Assembly: GCF_010681825.2 (NCBI RefSeq)
Contig: NZ_CP066776.1
Coordinates: 1,550,001 to 1,614,000, forward strand
From: Sulfuriroseicoccus oceanibius
Lineage (GTDB): Bacteria; Verrucomicrobiota; Verrucomicrobiia; Verrucomicrobiales; SLCJ01
Direction: 5' to 3'
DNA: 64,000 nucleotides
This document shows, one piece after another, positions 53,762 through 62,005 of the stretch. The notes beneath the pieces were generated by a model, which worked only from the letters and a program-made list of their open reading frames with translations, was not told the origin of the DNA and made no database searches. Made by a program: the position numbers and the translations under genes. Numbering within the stretch: position 1 is the first letter of the stretch; each line of letters starts with the position of its first letter.

Positions 53762-55564
53762 TCAGAATCCCCAGAACAACGGAATGGCGACACTGGCGAC
53801 GATCCAGAGGATGATATTGAGCGGCAGTCCGACGCGAATGAAGTCTTTGAACAGGTAACCACCGGCGCCGTAGACGTAGGTGTTGGTTTGGTAGCCGATG
53901 GGAGTGGAGAAGGATGCGCTGGCGCCGAACATGATGGCGACGATGAAGGGGATCGGATCGTAGCCAGCGGCGTTGGCCAGGTTGACGGCGATGGGGGTGA
54001 GCAGGGCTCCGACCGCGTTGTTACTGATGAGTTCGGCGAAGACTGAAGCCATCAGGTAGACAAGAGAGAGCAGGACGTAGGGGTGCCAGAATGGGCTGAG
54101 GGAGAAGACATCGATGCCGGCGGTGAGACCTTCTGCGAGGGTTTGTGCGGTGCCGCTGGATTGCATCGCACTGCCGATGCCGAGCATACCGATGATGAGG
54201 AAGATGATGCGCCATTGGATGGCATCGTAGGCGTCGGTGGGGGTGACGCAGCCGCCGGCGACGACGACGAGTGCGGCCAGAAATGCGAGGGTGAGCGTGG
54301 GGGCGACGTTCAACGCGCCGAGCACGACGAAGCCGATCATGGCGGCGAGGGCGATGGGGGCGCGCTTGCGGCGGAACTTTTGTTGGCGGGGCTCGGAAAG
54401 GGTGACGAAGCCGCGTTGGTTCATCAGACGCTCGATCCCTTCGTTGGTGCCCTCGACGAGCAAGGTGTCGCCGAACTGCAAGGGATGGCTTTCGAGTTGG
54501 TTGGTGATGTTGGTGCCGCGGCGGTGGATGGCGAGGATGAGCGAATTGAAGCGTTGGCGGAAGCGCAGTTGTTTCAACGTGCGGCCGGCCATGGGTGAGT
54601 CGGGGCCGATCATACCTTCGATCATGAGGGCTTCGCGAGATTCCATGGGTTCGAGGCCGAGTTCGCTGCCCCAGCCGAGGTCGGTGTCTTCGGTGCTTTT
54701 GAGTTTCTCGATGCCGCTGCGGCCAGTGCGCAGAACGAGTCGGTCACCGGGTTGGAGCTCGACGTCAGGGAGTGGGGCGAGCACGTTGACGCCGCGGCGG
54801 CGGACTTCGAGCACATGCATGCCTTTGAGTTGTTTTGCGAGAAGCTGGGATAGAGCTCGATCGATCAGAGGCGAGTCTTCTCCCACCTCGACCTGCACCA
54901 GGAACTCTCGTTTCATCTCTGGCGTTAGTAGCGACCCGAGAGTCTCGCGGTCGGGGAGCAAATGGCGGCCAAAGAACCACATGTAGGCGACCCCGATGAT
55001 GCTGTAGACAATTCCCAGCGGAGTGATGGAAAAGAGCGAGAAGGGCTCGACGCCCAAGTCGGTGGCCATGCCGTCGACGACCAGGTTGGTGGAGGTTCCG
55101 ACCATCGAGCAGGTGCCTCCGAGGATCGCGGCGTAAGAGAGTGGGATGAGGAGTTTGGATGGCTTGGCTTCGGTTGAGCGGCAGAAGGCGACGAGGATGG
55201 GCATCATGACCACGACGACCGGTGTGTTGTTGGTGAAGGCTGAAATGACCAGCGGAAAGGACATGACGAGCAGGAACGCTCGGGTCTGGCTGCCTTTGGC
55301 GAGGCGGAGGAATTGGTCGCCGAGAGTTTCGATCAGACCGGTGCGCTCAAGTGCGATACTGACGACAAACAAACACGCGATCGTCAGCGGGGCCGGGTTG
55401 GCGAAGCCGGCGGTGAAGTGATCGAGGTTCAGGATGCCGGTGGCGAGTAGGATTGCCGCGCCTATCATCGCGGTGATTTCTGTAGCGATCCATTCTTTGA
55501 TGAAACAAACCGTGCACCCGACCACGACGGCAAGAACGATGAGTTGGTCGGGAGTAAATGACAT
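53762..55564 (-). CDS. SLC13/DASS-type anion transporter with two TrkA-C domains (paralogue 2)
   Basis: 600 residues, the same length and domain order as its neighbour at 51738 and aligned without large gaps (SNNAVGALLTPIAVNLA; ASASFSTPIGYQTNTYVYG; LERTGLIETLGDQFLRLA). The start at 55564 opens MSFTPDQLIVLAVVVGCTVCF, matching the paralogue's MDFTTDQLIVIAVVIGCT; the frame upstream lacks similarity. The pair is a recent tandem duplication. Differences concentrate in the soluble domains (for example SLLTPEMKREF against SLLTPEMRREF) and may tune regulation or substrate. Confidence 0.87.
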   Translation of the reverse strand: MSFTPDQLIVLAVVVGCTVCFIKEWIATEITAMIGAAILLATGILNLDHFTAGFANPAPLTIACLFVVSIALERTGLIETLGDQFLRLAKGSQTRAFLLVMSFPLVISAFTNNTPVVVVMMPILVAFCRSTEAKPSKLLIPLSYAAILGGTCSMVGTSTNLVVDGMATDLGVEPFSLFSITPLGIVYSIIGVAYMWFFGRHLLPDRETLGSLLTPEMKREFLVQVEVGEDSPLIDRALSQLLAKQLKGMHVLEVRRRGVNVLAPLPDVELQPGDRLVLRTGRSGIEKLKSTEDTDLGWGSELGLEPMESREALMIEGMIGPDSPMAGRTLKQLRFRQRFNSLILAIHRRGTNITNQLESHPLQFGDTLLVEGTNEGIERLMNQRGFVTLSEPRQQKFRRKRAPIALAAMIGFVVLGALNVAPTLTLAFLAALVVVAGGCVTPTDAYDAIQWRIIFLIIGMLGIGSAMQSSGTAQTLAEGLTAGIDVFSLSPFWHPYVLLSLVYLMASVFAELISNNAVGALLTPIAVNLANAAGYDPIPFIVAIMFGASASFSTPIGYQTNTYVYGAGGYLFKDFIRVGLPLNIILWIVASVAIPLFWGF

Positions 55565-55758
55565 GGCGAAAACGGGCGGGGTTGGGGACCGGCTAGATGG
55601 GATACGAATGGGGGCGGGCGTTGGATAGGGGGCAAATGGGCGGTGGTATCCGGGCGCGGGATGAGATGGGTTGCGTTCGTTGGATTCGCGCTGAGAGTAA
55701 TGCTCGGCCACGTTGCTAGTGGGCTTTGGAGCAATTTGAGATCGGAAAGCGGACTGAA

Positions 55759-56145
55759 ATGAGTGAGATCAATGTGGACAATCTGGTGGAGCGTCTGGGC
55801 GAAGAGAAACTTCGTGAGCTGAGTGCTGCGTTTTATCGTCGGGTGAAGACCGATCCTATATTGGGGAAGATGTATCCTGACGACGATTGGGACGGTGCTG
55901 AAGAACGGCTGGCAGACTTTCTGGTGATGCGCTTTGGCGGAAGCACGGCCTATATGGAGAAGCGTGGGCACCCGCGGTTGCGGATGCGTCATGCTCCGTT
56001 TGTGATTGGAGCGGTGGAGCGCGACCAGTGGCTGACGTTGATGGGTGAGTCGATGCGCGAGGTGGGGATCCCTCAGCAAGAAGGAGTGGTGATGGCGCAG
56101 TTCTTTGCGCAGATTGCGGATTTCATGCGCAATTCGCCGCATTGA
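55759..56145 (+). CDS. Truncated hemoglobin, group II (GlbO/YjbI type)
   Basis: 128 residues of the 2-on-2 globin fold. FYRRVKTDPILGKMYPDDDW covers the B-C-E helices. HPRLRMRHAPFVIG holds the proximal region with the heme-linked His in MRHAPF, and RDQWLTLMGESM carries the TrpG8 typical of group II. Group II globins bind O2 tightly and are linked to oxidative or nitrosative stress. ATG 55759 is preferred; the frame upstream (from 55726) is unrelated sequence. It diverges from the transporter at 55564. Confidence 0.93.
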   Translation: MSEINVDNLVERLGEEKLRELSAAFYRRVKTDPILGKMYPDDDWDGAEERLADFLVMRFGGSTAYMEKRGHPRLRMRHAPFVIGAVERDQWLTLMGESMREVGIPQQEGVVMAQFFAQIADFMRNSPH

Positions 56146-56219
56146 GTTCAAGCGAGCTCTGCCGGGTCGGGGGTGACTTGATTTAGGTGGATTGCTCTTG
56201 ATAGGTTGCTGTTTGGTTT

Positions 56220-56243
56220 GTGATAACGTTTAAATGTTATCAC
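56220..56243. promoter_or_regulatory. 24-bp palindrome overlapping the comM start codon
   Basis: GTGATAAC (56220-56227) and GTTATCAC (56236-56243) are exact inverted arms. The 8-bp centre GTTTAAAT is nearly symmetric (one mismatched pair). The ATG of comM (56234) lies inside, so a bound repressor would block the start region. Confidence 0.55.
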
Positions 56244-57811
56244 GAGTCTTTTCGGCGGCGGTGCACGGAGTGGAGGCGATCCCTGTGATCATTGAAGTGC
56301 ACACGCGGGGAGGGGACGACTCAAAGACGGTGATTGTCGGGTTGCCGGATGCTGCGGTGAAGGAGAGCATCGAGCGGGTGTCCGCAGCGGTGGTGACTAG
56401 TGGGATGAAGATGCCGGTCGGGCACATGACGATCAATCTGGCCCCAGCGAATATCCGCAAAGAGGGGCCGGCGTTCGACCTGCCGATTGCTCTCGGGGTG
56501 ATTTGTGCTGCCGCCGAGGACAATCATGAGACGAGGTTTGTGCGCGATCAGATGGCGGCTGCCGTGGTGGTGGGCGAGTTGGCGTTGAATGGGGAGGTCC
56601 GGCCGGTGCGGGGCGTGCTGGCCGTGGCAATCGAGGCCAAGAAGCGGGGCGTGAACTTCATCATGGTGCCGCGGGAGAACGCGCAGGAAGCCGCTGTGGT
56701 CGGTGGGATTGCTGTGATCCCGGTGGCGACGCTGGAGCAGGCGTATGGATTTTTCACCGGGGATCAGGAGATTGTGCCCCACCAGCTCGACCGCCGGGCT
56801 TTGTTTGCCCGCCATGCGCGGCACGATGTGGATTTCAATGAGGTGAAGGGCCAGCACAGTGTGAAGCGGGCGCTTGAGGTGGCCTGTGCCGGCGGGCACA
56901 ACTTGCTGATGATCGGGCCGCCAGGGACTGGGAAGTCGATGTTGGCGAAGCGGATTTCGACGATCATGCCATCGCTCACCGAAGAACAAGCGATCGAGGC
57001 GACCAAGATTCACTCTATTGCCGGGCTATTGGACTCCAAGGCGGGGCTCGTGGGAACCCGTCCATTCCGGTCGCCCCATCATACGGTGAGTGAGGCGGGG
57101 ATGTTGGGAGGGACGAGTGTTCCGCGTCCGGGGGAGGTGTCGTTGGCGCATCACGGGGTATTGTTTTTGGACGAGCTGCCGGAGTTCCGGCGATCGACGC
57201 TGGAAGTGATGCGTCAGCCGTTGGAGGACGGGCGGGTGACGATTAGCCGGGCGGCAGCGTCGTTGACGTTTCCGGCGCGCTTCATGTTGGTGGCCGCGAT
57301 GAACCCGTGTCCTTGCGGCTACTACGGTGATCCGAAGCGTGAGTGCCGGTGTGTTTCGCGTCAGATTGAAATGTACCGCCAGCGCATCAGCGGACCATTG
57401 CTCGACCGGATCGACATTCATATCGACGTGCCGTTGGTCGAGTATCGTGATTTGGCGGCGTCGAGCGGAGGCGAGGCGTCCGAAGTGATCCGCGAGCGGG
57501 TCGAGCGGGCGCGGGCTGTGCAGGTGGAAAGGTTCCGCAAAGAGGCCGACGGCGTGGCACCGGTGGCGGAGAGTTCTCTGACCAATGCCTACCTAGGCCC
57601 GAAAATGGTGGCGAAGTATTGCCAGCTCGACCGCGAGGGGGCTGCGTCGCTCGAGCACGCGATGACTCAGCTCAACTTCTCCGCCCGTGCGCACGACCGG
57701 ATCTTGAAAGTCGCCCGGACGATTGCCGATCTCGAGGGTGTCGACCAGATCACCGATGCCCACGTGATGGAGGCGATCCAGCTGCGCTCGTTGGACAGGA
57801 AGCTGTGGTGA
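56234..57811 (+). CDS. comM: YifB/ComM-family Mg-chelatase-like AAA+ ATPase
   Basis: 525 residues. The N-terminal ChlI/S5-like domain starts LSRVFSAAVHGVEAIPVIIE and includes VIVGLPDAAVKESIERV. The Walker A is GPPGTGKS (228-235), Walker B VLFLDELPEF, and sensor/arginine region MNPCPCGYYGD with RDRIDIHIDVP-like DRIDIH. ComM helps integrate transforming DNA by extending heteroduplex during natural transformation. No other competence gene is in the window. A palindrome sits over the start codon. vapB follows 58 bp later on the same strand. Confidence 0.92.
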   Translation: MLSRVFSAAVHGVEAIPVIIEVHTRGGDDSKTVIVGLPDAAVKESIERVSAAVVTSGMKMPVGHMTINLAPANIRKEGPAFDLPIALGVICAAAEDNHETRFVRDQMAAAVVVGELALNGEVRPVRGVLAVAIEAKKRGVNFIMVPRENAQEAAVVGGIAVIPVATLEQAYGFFTGDQEIVPHQLDRRALFARHARHDVDFNEVKGQHSVKRALEVACAGGHNLLMIGPPGTGKSMLAKRISTIMPSLTEEQAIEATKIHSIAGLLDSKAGLVGTRPFRSPHHTVSEAGMLGGTSVPRPGEVSLAHHGVLFLDELPEFRRSTLEVMRQPLEDGRVTISRAAASLTFPARFMLVAAMNPCPCGYYGDPKRECRCVSRQIEMYRQRISGPLLDRIDIHIDVPLVEYRDLAASSGGEASEVIRERVERARAVQVERFRKEADGVAPVAESSLTNAYLGPKMVAKYCQLDREGAASLEHAMTQLNFSARAHDRILKVARTIADLEGVDQITDAHVMEAIQLRSLDRKLW

Positions 57812-57854
57812 TCGTGAATCTTTGCCTGCTTGGCTCGGTGGAAAATTCTACATG

Positions 57855-57867
57855 TGGTAAATTACCA
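57855..57867. promoter_or_regulatory. Operator-like palindrome at the vapB start
   Basis: TGGTAA (57855-57860) and TTACCA (57862-57867) form a perfect inverted repeat around one A, immediately before the vapB ATG (57870). Autoregulation through such sites is the rule for vapBC modules. Confidence 0.55.
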
Positions 57868-57869
57868 TC

Positions 57870-58142
57870 ATGGTGAAGACGCAGATCACGGTGCCTGATG
57901 AGCTGTATCAGAGAGCCAAGGAAATCGCGGCGGCCAAGGAGTGGTCATTGGCCGAGGTATTTCGTCGCGGTCTGGAGTACATGGCTAGCGTTCACAAGCC
58001 GTGTCTGGATACGGATTGGGAATTGCCGATCGTGCCGCTTGGGGATGGTGCAGTTACAAGTTCGGAGGAGATCCAGCGGGTTGCGGAGCAAGAGCGAGAG
58101 GATTATCTCGCCGACAAGATCGAGCGTGGGTTTGAGTCATGA
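57870..58142 (+). CDS. VapB-type antitoxin with ribbon-helix-helix N-terminus
   Basis: 90 residues. The N-terminal MVKTQITVPDELYQRAKEIA is a ribbon-helix-helix DNA-binding unit. The flexible acidic tail (VAEQEREDYLADKIERGFES) probably wraps and neutralises the toxin. The last codons overlap the toxin start by ATGA (58139-58142), ensuring translational coupling. Antitoxins of this class repress their own promoter; the palindrome just upstream fits that. Confidence 0.85.
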   Translation: MVKTQITVPDELYQRAKEIAAAKEWSLAEVFRRGLEYMASVHKPCLDTDWELPIVPLGDGAVTSSEEIQRVAEQEREDYLADKIERGFES

Positions 58143-58573
58143 TTGGCGTTGATACAAACCTGCTGCTCTATGCGCTGCATGCTGGAGTTGGTGAGCACGC
58201 TGCTGCCAGAGCGTTCATGATGGAGTGTGGAACTCGTCAGGATGTTGTGATGTCGGAGCTGGTGCTGGTGGAGCTCTATGTTCTGTTGAGGAACGCCAAA
58301 GTTTTCGGGCGTGAGGTTCCTGCGGCTGAAGCGGCAGGCGTGGTTCAACGGTTCCGACATAACCCGAACTGGATGGTGGTGGAGAATGCTCCGGTGATGG
58401 ACGAGGTTTGGGCTTATGCCGCAAGACCTGGTTTTGCTCGACGTCGGTTGTTCGATGTGAGGCTGGCCCTGACCCTTCAACACCACGGGGTTACTCGATT
58501 TGCAACGGCGAACGTGCGGGACTTCGAGGGGCTTGGGTTCGAGAAAGTGTGGAACCCGTTGGAGCCAAATTGA
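58139..58573 (+). CDS. PIN-domain ribonuclease toxin (VapC family)
   Basis: 144 residues. PIN-fold acidic residues are visible: Asp5 in IGVDTNLLLYAL, Glu in MSELVLVELYVLL, Asp in FDVRLALTLQHHG and Asp in NVRDFEGLGF. VapC toxins cleave tRNA or rRNA; the target here is unknown. All four acidic positions seem intact, so it is likely active. It pairs with the antitoxin at 57870 and faces the mutarotase gene. Confidence 0.87.
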   Translation: MIGVDTNLLLYALHAGVGEHAAARAFMMECGTRQDVVMSELVLVELYVLLRNAKVFGREVPAAEAAGVVQRFRHNPNWMVVENAPVMDEVWAYAARPGFARRRLFDVRLALTLQHHGVTRFATANVRDFEGLGFEKVWNPLEPN

Positions 58574-58593
58574 TTGCTCCAACGGGGAGGGAA

Positions 58594-59487
58594 TCATTTC
58601 ACCGACACTGTCATCGACGAGGTGTGGCTGGTGCCGGGGGCCAGGGTCATGCGGTTTGGCCAGGCATTGGCGGGCTCAACGCAGACGAAGTGGTGGTATT
58701 CGTCATTGGCGAGGTCGCCCATAGCGGCGGCAGCTTCTGCGCCCGGGTTCCAGACGACGGTAGTCTGGCTGTTGTGTTTTTCGACGATGATCGTGCGTTG
58801 ATTGGAGCGGTCGGCAATTTCGATGGTGGCCTCCGAGTGGTAGACGCGGTCGATCGCTTCGTTGATGACGATTGGTGCGTCTTGGGATTTCACCTCGGTG
58901 TCGCTGAGGCTGAAGACGTAATCGCATCCTTGCAGACCGATGACCTCGGTTTGATCTGCCATTCCAACTTGGAAGTAGGAGTGGAGCGCTTCGCTGATCT
59001 CGATCGCCGAGTCCGAGAGGTTGTCGCTGCGCAGTGAGATGGCAAGTGTGGAGCCGACGGTGATGGTGAGCGTGGCCTTGCAGGCGTATGGCCAGGAAGC
59101 GTCGCTGCCGTCGGTGGTAAAGCTGAGCACGAGCGTGGTGGTGTCGGCGCCGCACTCGATTTGCTCAAGTTGCCAGAAGCTGGTGCGGGCGAGTCCGTGG
59201 GACGGGTACCCATTGCCCGCATCGCGGTGGGCACTGAACCATGGCCAGCAGATCGGAACGCCGCCGCGGATGGCTTTGCCCTCGCGGAAGACTGCGTCGC
59301 GGCTGGTGAAAATGACGGGATCCTGACCGGACGGTTGGTAGGAAATCAGGTGGGCGCCGTGAAGTGCGATACTGGCGGTGGCCTGTGGATTGGAAACGTG
59401 GATCACCGGATAGTCGGGAGCGAGCTCCTCGATGGTGATGTGTGGTTGCTCGGCGGTGGCTTCAATGAGTGAGGCGGTACGATTCAT
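58594..59487 (-). CDS. D-hexose-6-phosphate mutarotase (YeaD-like aldose 1-epimerase)
   Basis: 297 residues of the galactose-mutarotase fold. ALHGAHLISYQPSGQDPVIF opens the family signature. FREGKAIRGGVPICWPWFSAH and HGLARTSFW carry the conserved catalytic His region, and EALHSYFQVG is typical of hexose-6-phosphate mutarotases. It equilibrates the anomers of sugar phosphates such as glucose 6-phosphate. ATG 59487 is chosen over 59499 by family N-terminus. It stands alone between vapC and the small membrane protein gene. Confidence 0.9.
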   Translation of the reverse strand: MNRTASLIEATAEQPHITIEELAPDYPVIHVSNPQATASIALHGAHLISYQPSGQDPVIFTSRDAVFREGKAIRGGVPICWPWFSAHRDAGNGYPSHGLARTSFWQLEQIECGADTTTLVLSFTTDGSDASWPYACKATLTITVGSTLAISLRSDNLSDSAIEISEALHSYFQVGMADQTEVIGLQGCDYVFSLSDTEVKSQDAPIVINEAIDRVYHSEATIEIADRSNQRTIIVEKHNSQTTVVWNPGAEAAAAMGDLANDEYHHFVCVEPANAWPNRMTLAPGTSHTSSMTVSVK

Positions 59488-59555
59488 CGCCGCGACCATA
59501 GCACAGCTTTCCGCCGGGAGGCCAGTGGGGGAGATTGAGAGTGCCGTGCGTCAGG

Positions 59556-59966
59556 TCAGAACGCGAAGGCGAGGATGTCTTCGTCGTGGAGGGTGTCTCG
59601 GTCTTCGAGAGCGAGCAGCAATTGGAGAGCTTCGCGCTCTGCGTCGGATTCTGCTGCGGCGACGATGGCGGTTGCGTTGAGCTCGACGGTGGTGGTAGCC
59701 GGCTCTGTGGCTGTCAGTTCTTTAGGGGCGGCAGGGGATGTCGGGTTGAGCACCATGGAGATGGCGAGTGCGGCGGCGGCCGCGATTGAGCCTATGCCGA
59801 GCCAGCGTACGACAGCCGGTGAGCGCGCAGGTTCCGGCTGCGCTGCATCCTGTGGGAGGTTGCGGGCGGCCGCGAGAGTGCGCTCGATGAAGTCAGCCGA
59901 TGGGGGGACTTCACGGTGGTTGGCGATCAGCTCTTCGATCGATGGTTTCTGGTCTTGCTGGCTCAT
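59556..59966 (-). CDS. Small single-pass membrane protein (anti-sigma-like layout), unknown
   Basis: 136 residues from ATG 59966 (MSQQDQ). A soluble, acidic N-terminus (SIEELIANHREVPPSADFIE) comes first. One transmembrane helix (about 65-80: WLGIGSIAAAAALAISMVL) is followed by a Thr/Ala/Glu-rich tail ending HDEDILAFAF. The order soluble N-domain, TM, low-complexity tail recalls anti-sigma factors, but no zinc-finger or other family motif is visible. It lies about 80 bp behind rpoD on the same strand. The frame extends to 60035 without conserved sequence. Confidence 0.65.
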   Translation of the reverse strand: MSQQDQKPSIEELIANHREVPPSADFIERTLAAARNLPQDAAQPEPARSPAVVRWLGIGSIAAAAALAISMVLNPTSPAAPKELTATEPATTTVELNATAIVAAAESDAEREALQLLLALEDRDTLHDEDILAFAF

Positions 59967-60046
59967 CGGGGAAGGGAACCCAAAAAACGAGGGGAAGTTG
60001 CGCCAATTCGCAAATTCCCCTCGATAAATTTTCAAGTCGTTCCGGA

Positions 60047-61939
60047 TTAGTACGGAGCGGAGGTTTCGATGAAGCCCTCCAGCTTACGGATGCGGGTCGG
60101 GTGGCGCATTTTGCGCAGCGCCTTCGCCTCGATCTGGCGGATGCGCTCGCGGGTGACCCGGAACTGCTTGCCGACTTCCTCGAGAGTGCGCGAGTAGCCA
60201 TCTTTCAGACCGAATCGCTGCTCAAGCACTTCGCGTTCGCGCTCGGTGAGGGAGTCGAGCACATCGCGCAGGCGGTCCTTGAGGAGAGCTGCCGAAGTCA
60301 GTTCCATCGGGCTTTCGCTGGCTTTGTCTTCAATGAAGTCGCCGATCTGGGTTTCGCCCTCGCCGTCGCCGACCGGAGCCTGCAATGAGACGGGTTGTTG
60401 TGCCATCTTGAGCACGGCATTGACGCGCTCGGCAGGAAGGTGGATTTCCTCGGCGATTTCTTCCGGGGTGGCTTCGCGACCGTATTCCTGGACCAACTGC
60501 TTCTGCACGCGCATCAGCTTGTTGATGGTCTCGATCATGTGGACCGGGATGCGGATGGTGCGTGCCTGGTCGGCGATCGAGCGGGTGATGGCCTGGCGGA
60601 TCCACCATGTGGCGTAGGTGGAGAACTTGTAGCCACGGCGGTACTCGAACTTCTCCACCGCTTTCATCAGGCCCATGTTGCCTTCCTGAATCAGGTCGAG
60701 GAACGAAAGTCCGCGGTTGGTGTACTTTTTGGCAATCGAGATCACCAGACGCAGGTTGGCTTCCACCATTTCGGACTTGGCCTGGTGGGCATCCGCCAAT
60801 GCCTGCTTCACGTTGGAATGGCGGCGGCGGAACTCGTTCGGCGTGCACCAGGTCCGGCGGCGGAACGATGCAATGCGCTGCAGGCGCTTGGTGCCACCAG
60901 CAGGCATGCGCTCGATCTCGTCGATCTCGTTCATGTACGAGTCCACAAGGTCGATGAACTCTTCGGTCACCTTCTGCTTGTAGTAGAAGCGCTTGAACTT
61001 ATTGGAGAGCTTCTTGATGTGCTCTTCCATGTCCTTTTGGATCGCTTCCACATCGGAGTCCGTAGCATTGAAGAGCTTCTCGTGAATGCGGTCGACCTCA
61101 CCGCGCATGGTGCGAACGGTTTCGCAAAGTTTTGGCAGCGCGTTCATGTAGCGCTCGCGGTTTTCGACTTTTTTGTCGAGGATCACACGGTCGAATCGTT
61201 CGCGGCCGGTTTCCAGCTTCTCGGCCATAAGGAGGTACGAATCGCTGGCGAAGCCGAAGTGATGGAGGTGGCGTTGTACGGCGCTTTCGGCTTTTTCGAT
61301 GCGCTTGGAGATCTCGACTTCCTCCTCGCGGGTGAGCAGTGGCACCTGGCCCATCTGCTTCAAATACATGCGGACCGGGTCGTCGAGGCCTTCCTGTTTT
61401 TGGCCGGCGCGGCGACGAGGGCTTTCTTCCTCGTCCTCATCGACGTCGTCGGTCTTGTTGGTGCGTTTGAAATTATCGACATCGCTGGCGTCGATCACCT
61501 CAAATTCCATGCTGCGCAGGCGGCTGAGCAACTCATCGACGAGTTCCGGCTGATAGACATCTTCCGGCAGTAGTTCGTTGATATCGTCGAACGTGAGGTA
61601 CTCCTGCTCCTTGGCGAGTTTGATCATCTCGCGCAGTTTTGCCTTCACCTCCGGCGATTCCATGGTGAGTGGGCCGGATGGTGTTGTTGCCTCGGCGGCA
61701 GCCCCCGTTGGGGCAGCTTCAGCTGCAGGAGCTGGCTGGGCTTGAGGTTCCTCGGCTGGTGTTACCTCGGGAGTTTCGGCTACAGGCTTCTTAGCTGCAG
61801 GCTTTTTCGCTGTCGACTTCTTGGCCGCCGGCTTTTTCTTGGCAGGAGATTTTTTGGCCGCGGGCTTTTTCGCTGCGCTCTTTTTCTTCGCGCTCGGCTT
61901 GGCCGGGGTGGATTTTTTACTTGGGCGTTTGTCTGCCAT
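60047..61939 (-). CDS. rpoD: RNA polymerase primary sigma factor RpoD (sigma-70) with histone-H1-like tail
   Basis: 630 residues. The first 80 or so are a Lys/Ala/Pro-rich repeat ([20 protein letters not shown]), resembling histone-H1 tails. Region 1.1 ([20 protein letters not shown]) follows. Region 1.2/2 includes [20 protein letters not shown] and [20 protein letters not shown] with [20 protein letters not shown]. Region 3 ([14 protein letters not shown]) and region 4 ([34 protein letters not shown]) complete it. The sigma-70 core is complete and should recognise -35/-10 promoters. dnaG lies 66 bp upstream. Confidence 0.97.
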   Translation of the reverse strand: MADKRPSKKSTPAKPSAKKKSAAKKPAAKKSPAKKKPAAKKSTAKKPAAKKPVAETPEVTPAEEPQAQPAPAAEAAPTGAAAEATTPSGPLTMESPEVKAKLREMIKLAKEQEYLTFDDINELLPEDVYQPELVDELLSRLRSMEFEVIDASDVDNFKRTNKTDDVDEDEEESPRRRAGQKQEGLDDPVRMYLKQMGQVPLLTREEEVEISKRIEKAESAVQRHLHHFGFASDSYLLMAEKLETGRERFDRVILDKKVENRERYMNALPKLCETVRTMRGEVDRIHEKLFNATDSDVEAIQKDMEEHIKKLSNKFKRFYYKQKVTEEFIDLVDSYMNEIDEIERMPAGGTKRLQRIASFRRRTWCTPNEFRRRHSNVKQALADAHQAKSEMVEANLRLVISIAKKYTNRGLSFLDLIQEGNMGLMKAVEKFEYRRGYKFSTYATWWIRQAITRSIADQARTIRIPVHMIETINKLMRVQKQLVQEYGREATPEEIAEEIHLPAERVNAVLKMAQQPVSLQAPVGDGEGETQIGDFIEDKASESPMELTSAALLKDRLRDVLDSLTEREREVLEQRFGLKDGYSRTLEEVGKQFRVTRERIRQIEAKALRKMRHPTRIRKLEGFIETSAPY

Positions 61940-62005
61940 GGTCAGATCTGGATGATTGGGGGAGGGGGAAAGTGATGGGGCGGTATTAGCTGGTACGCCT
62001 ACCGG

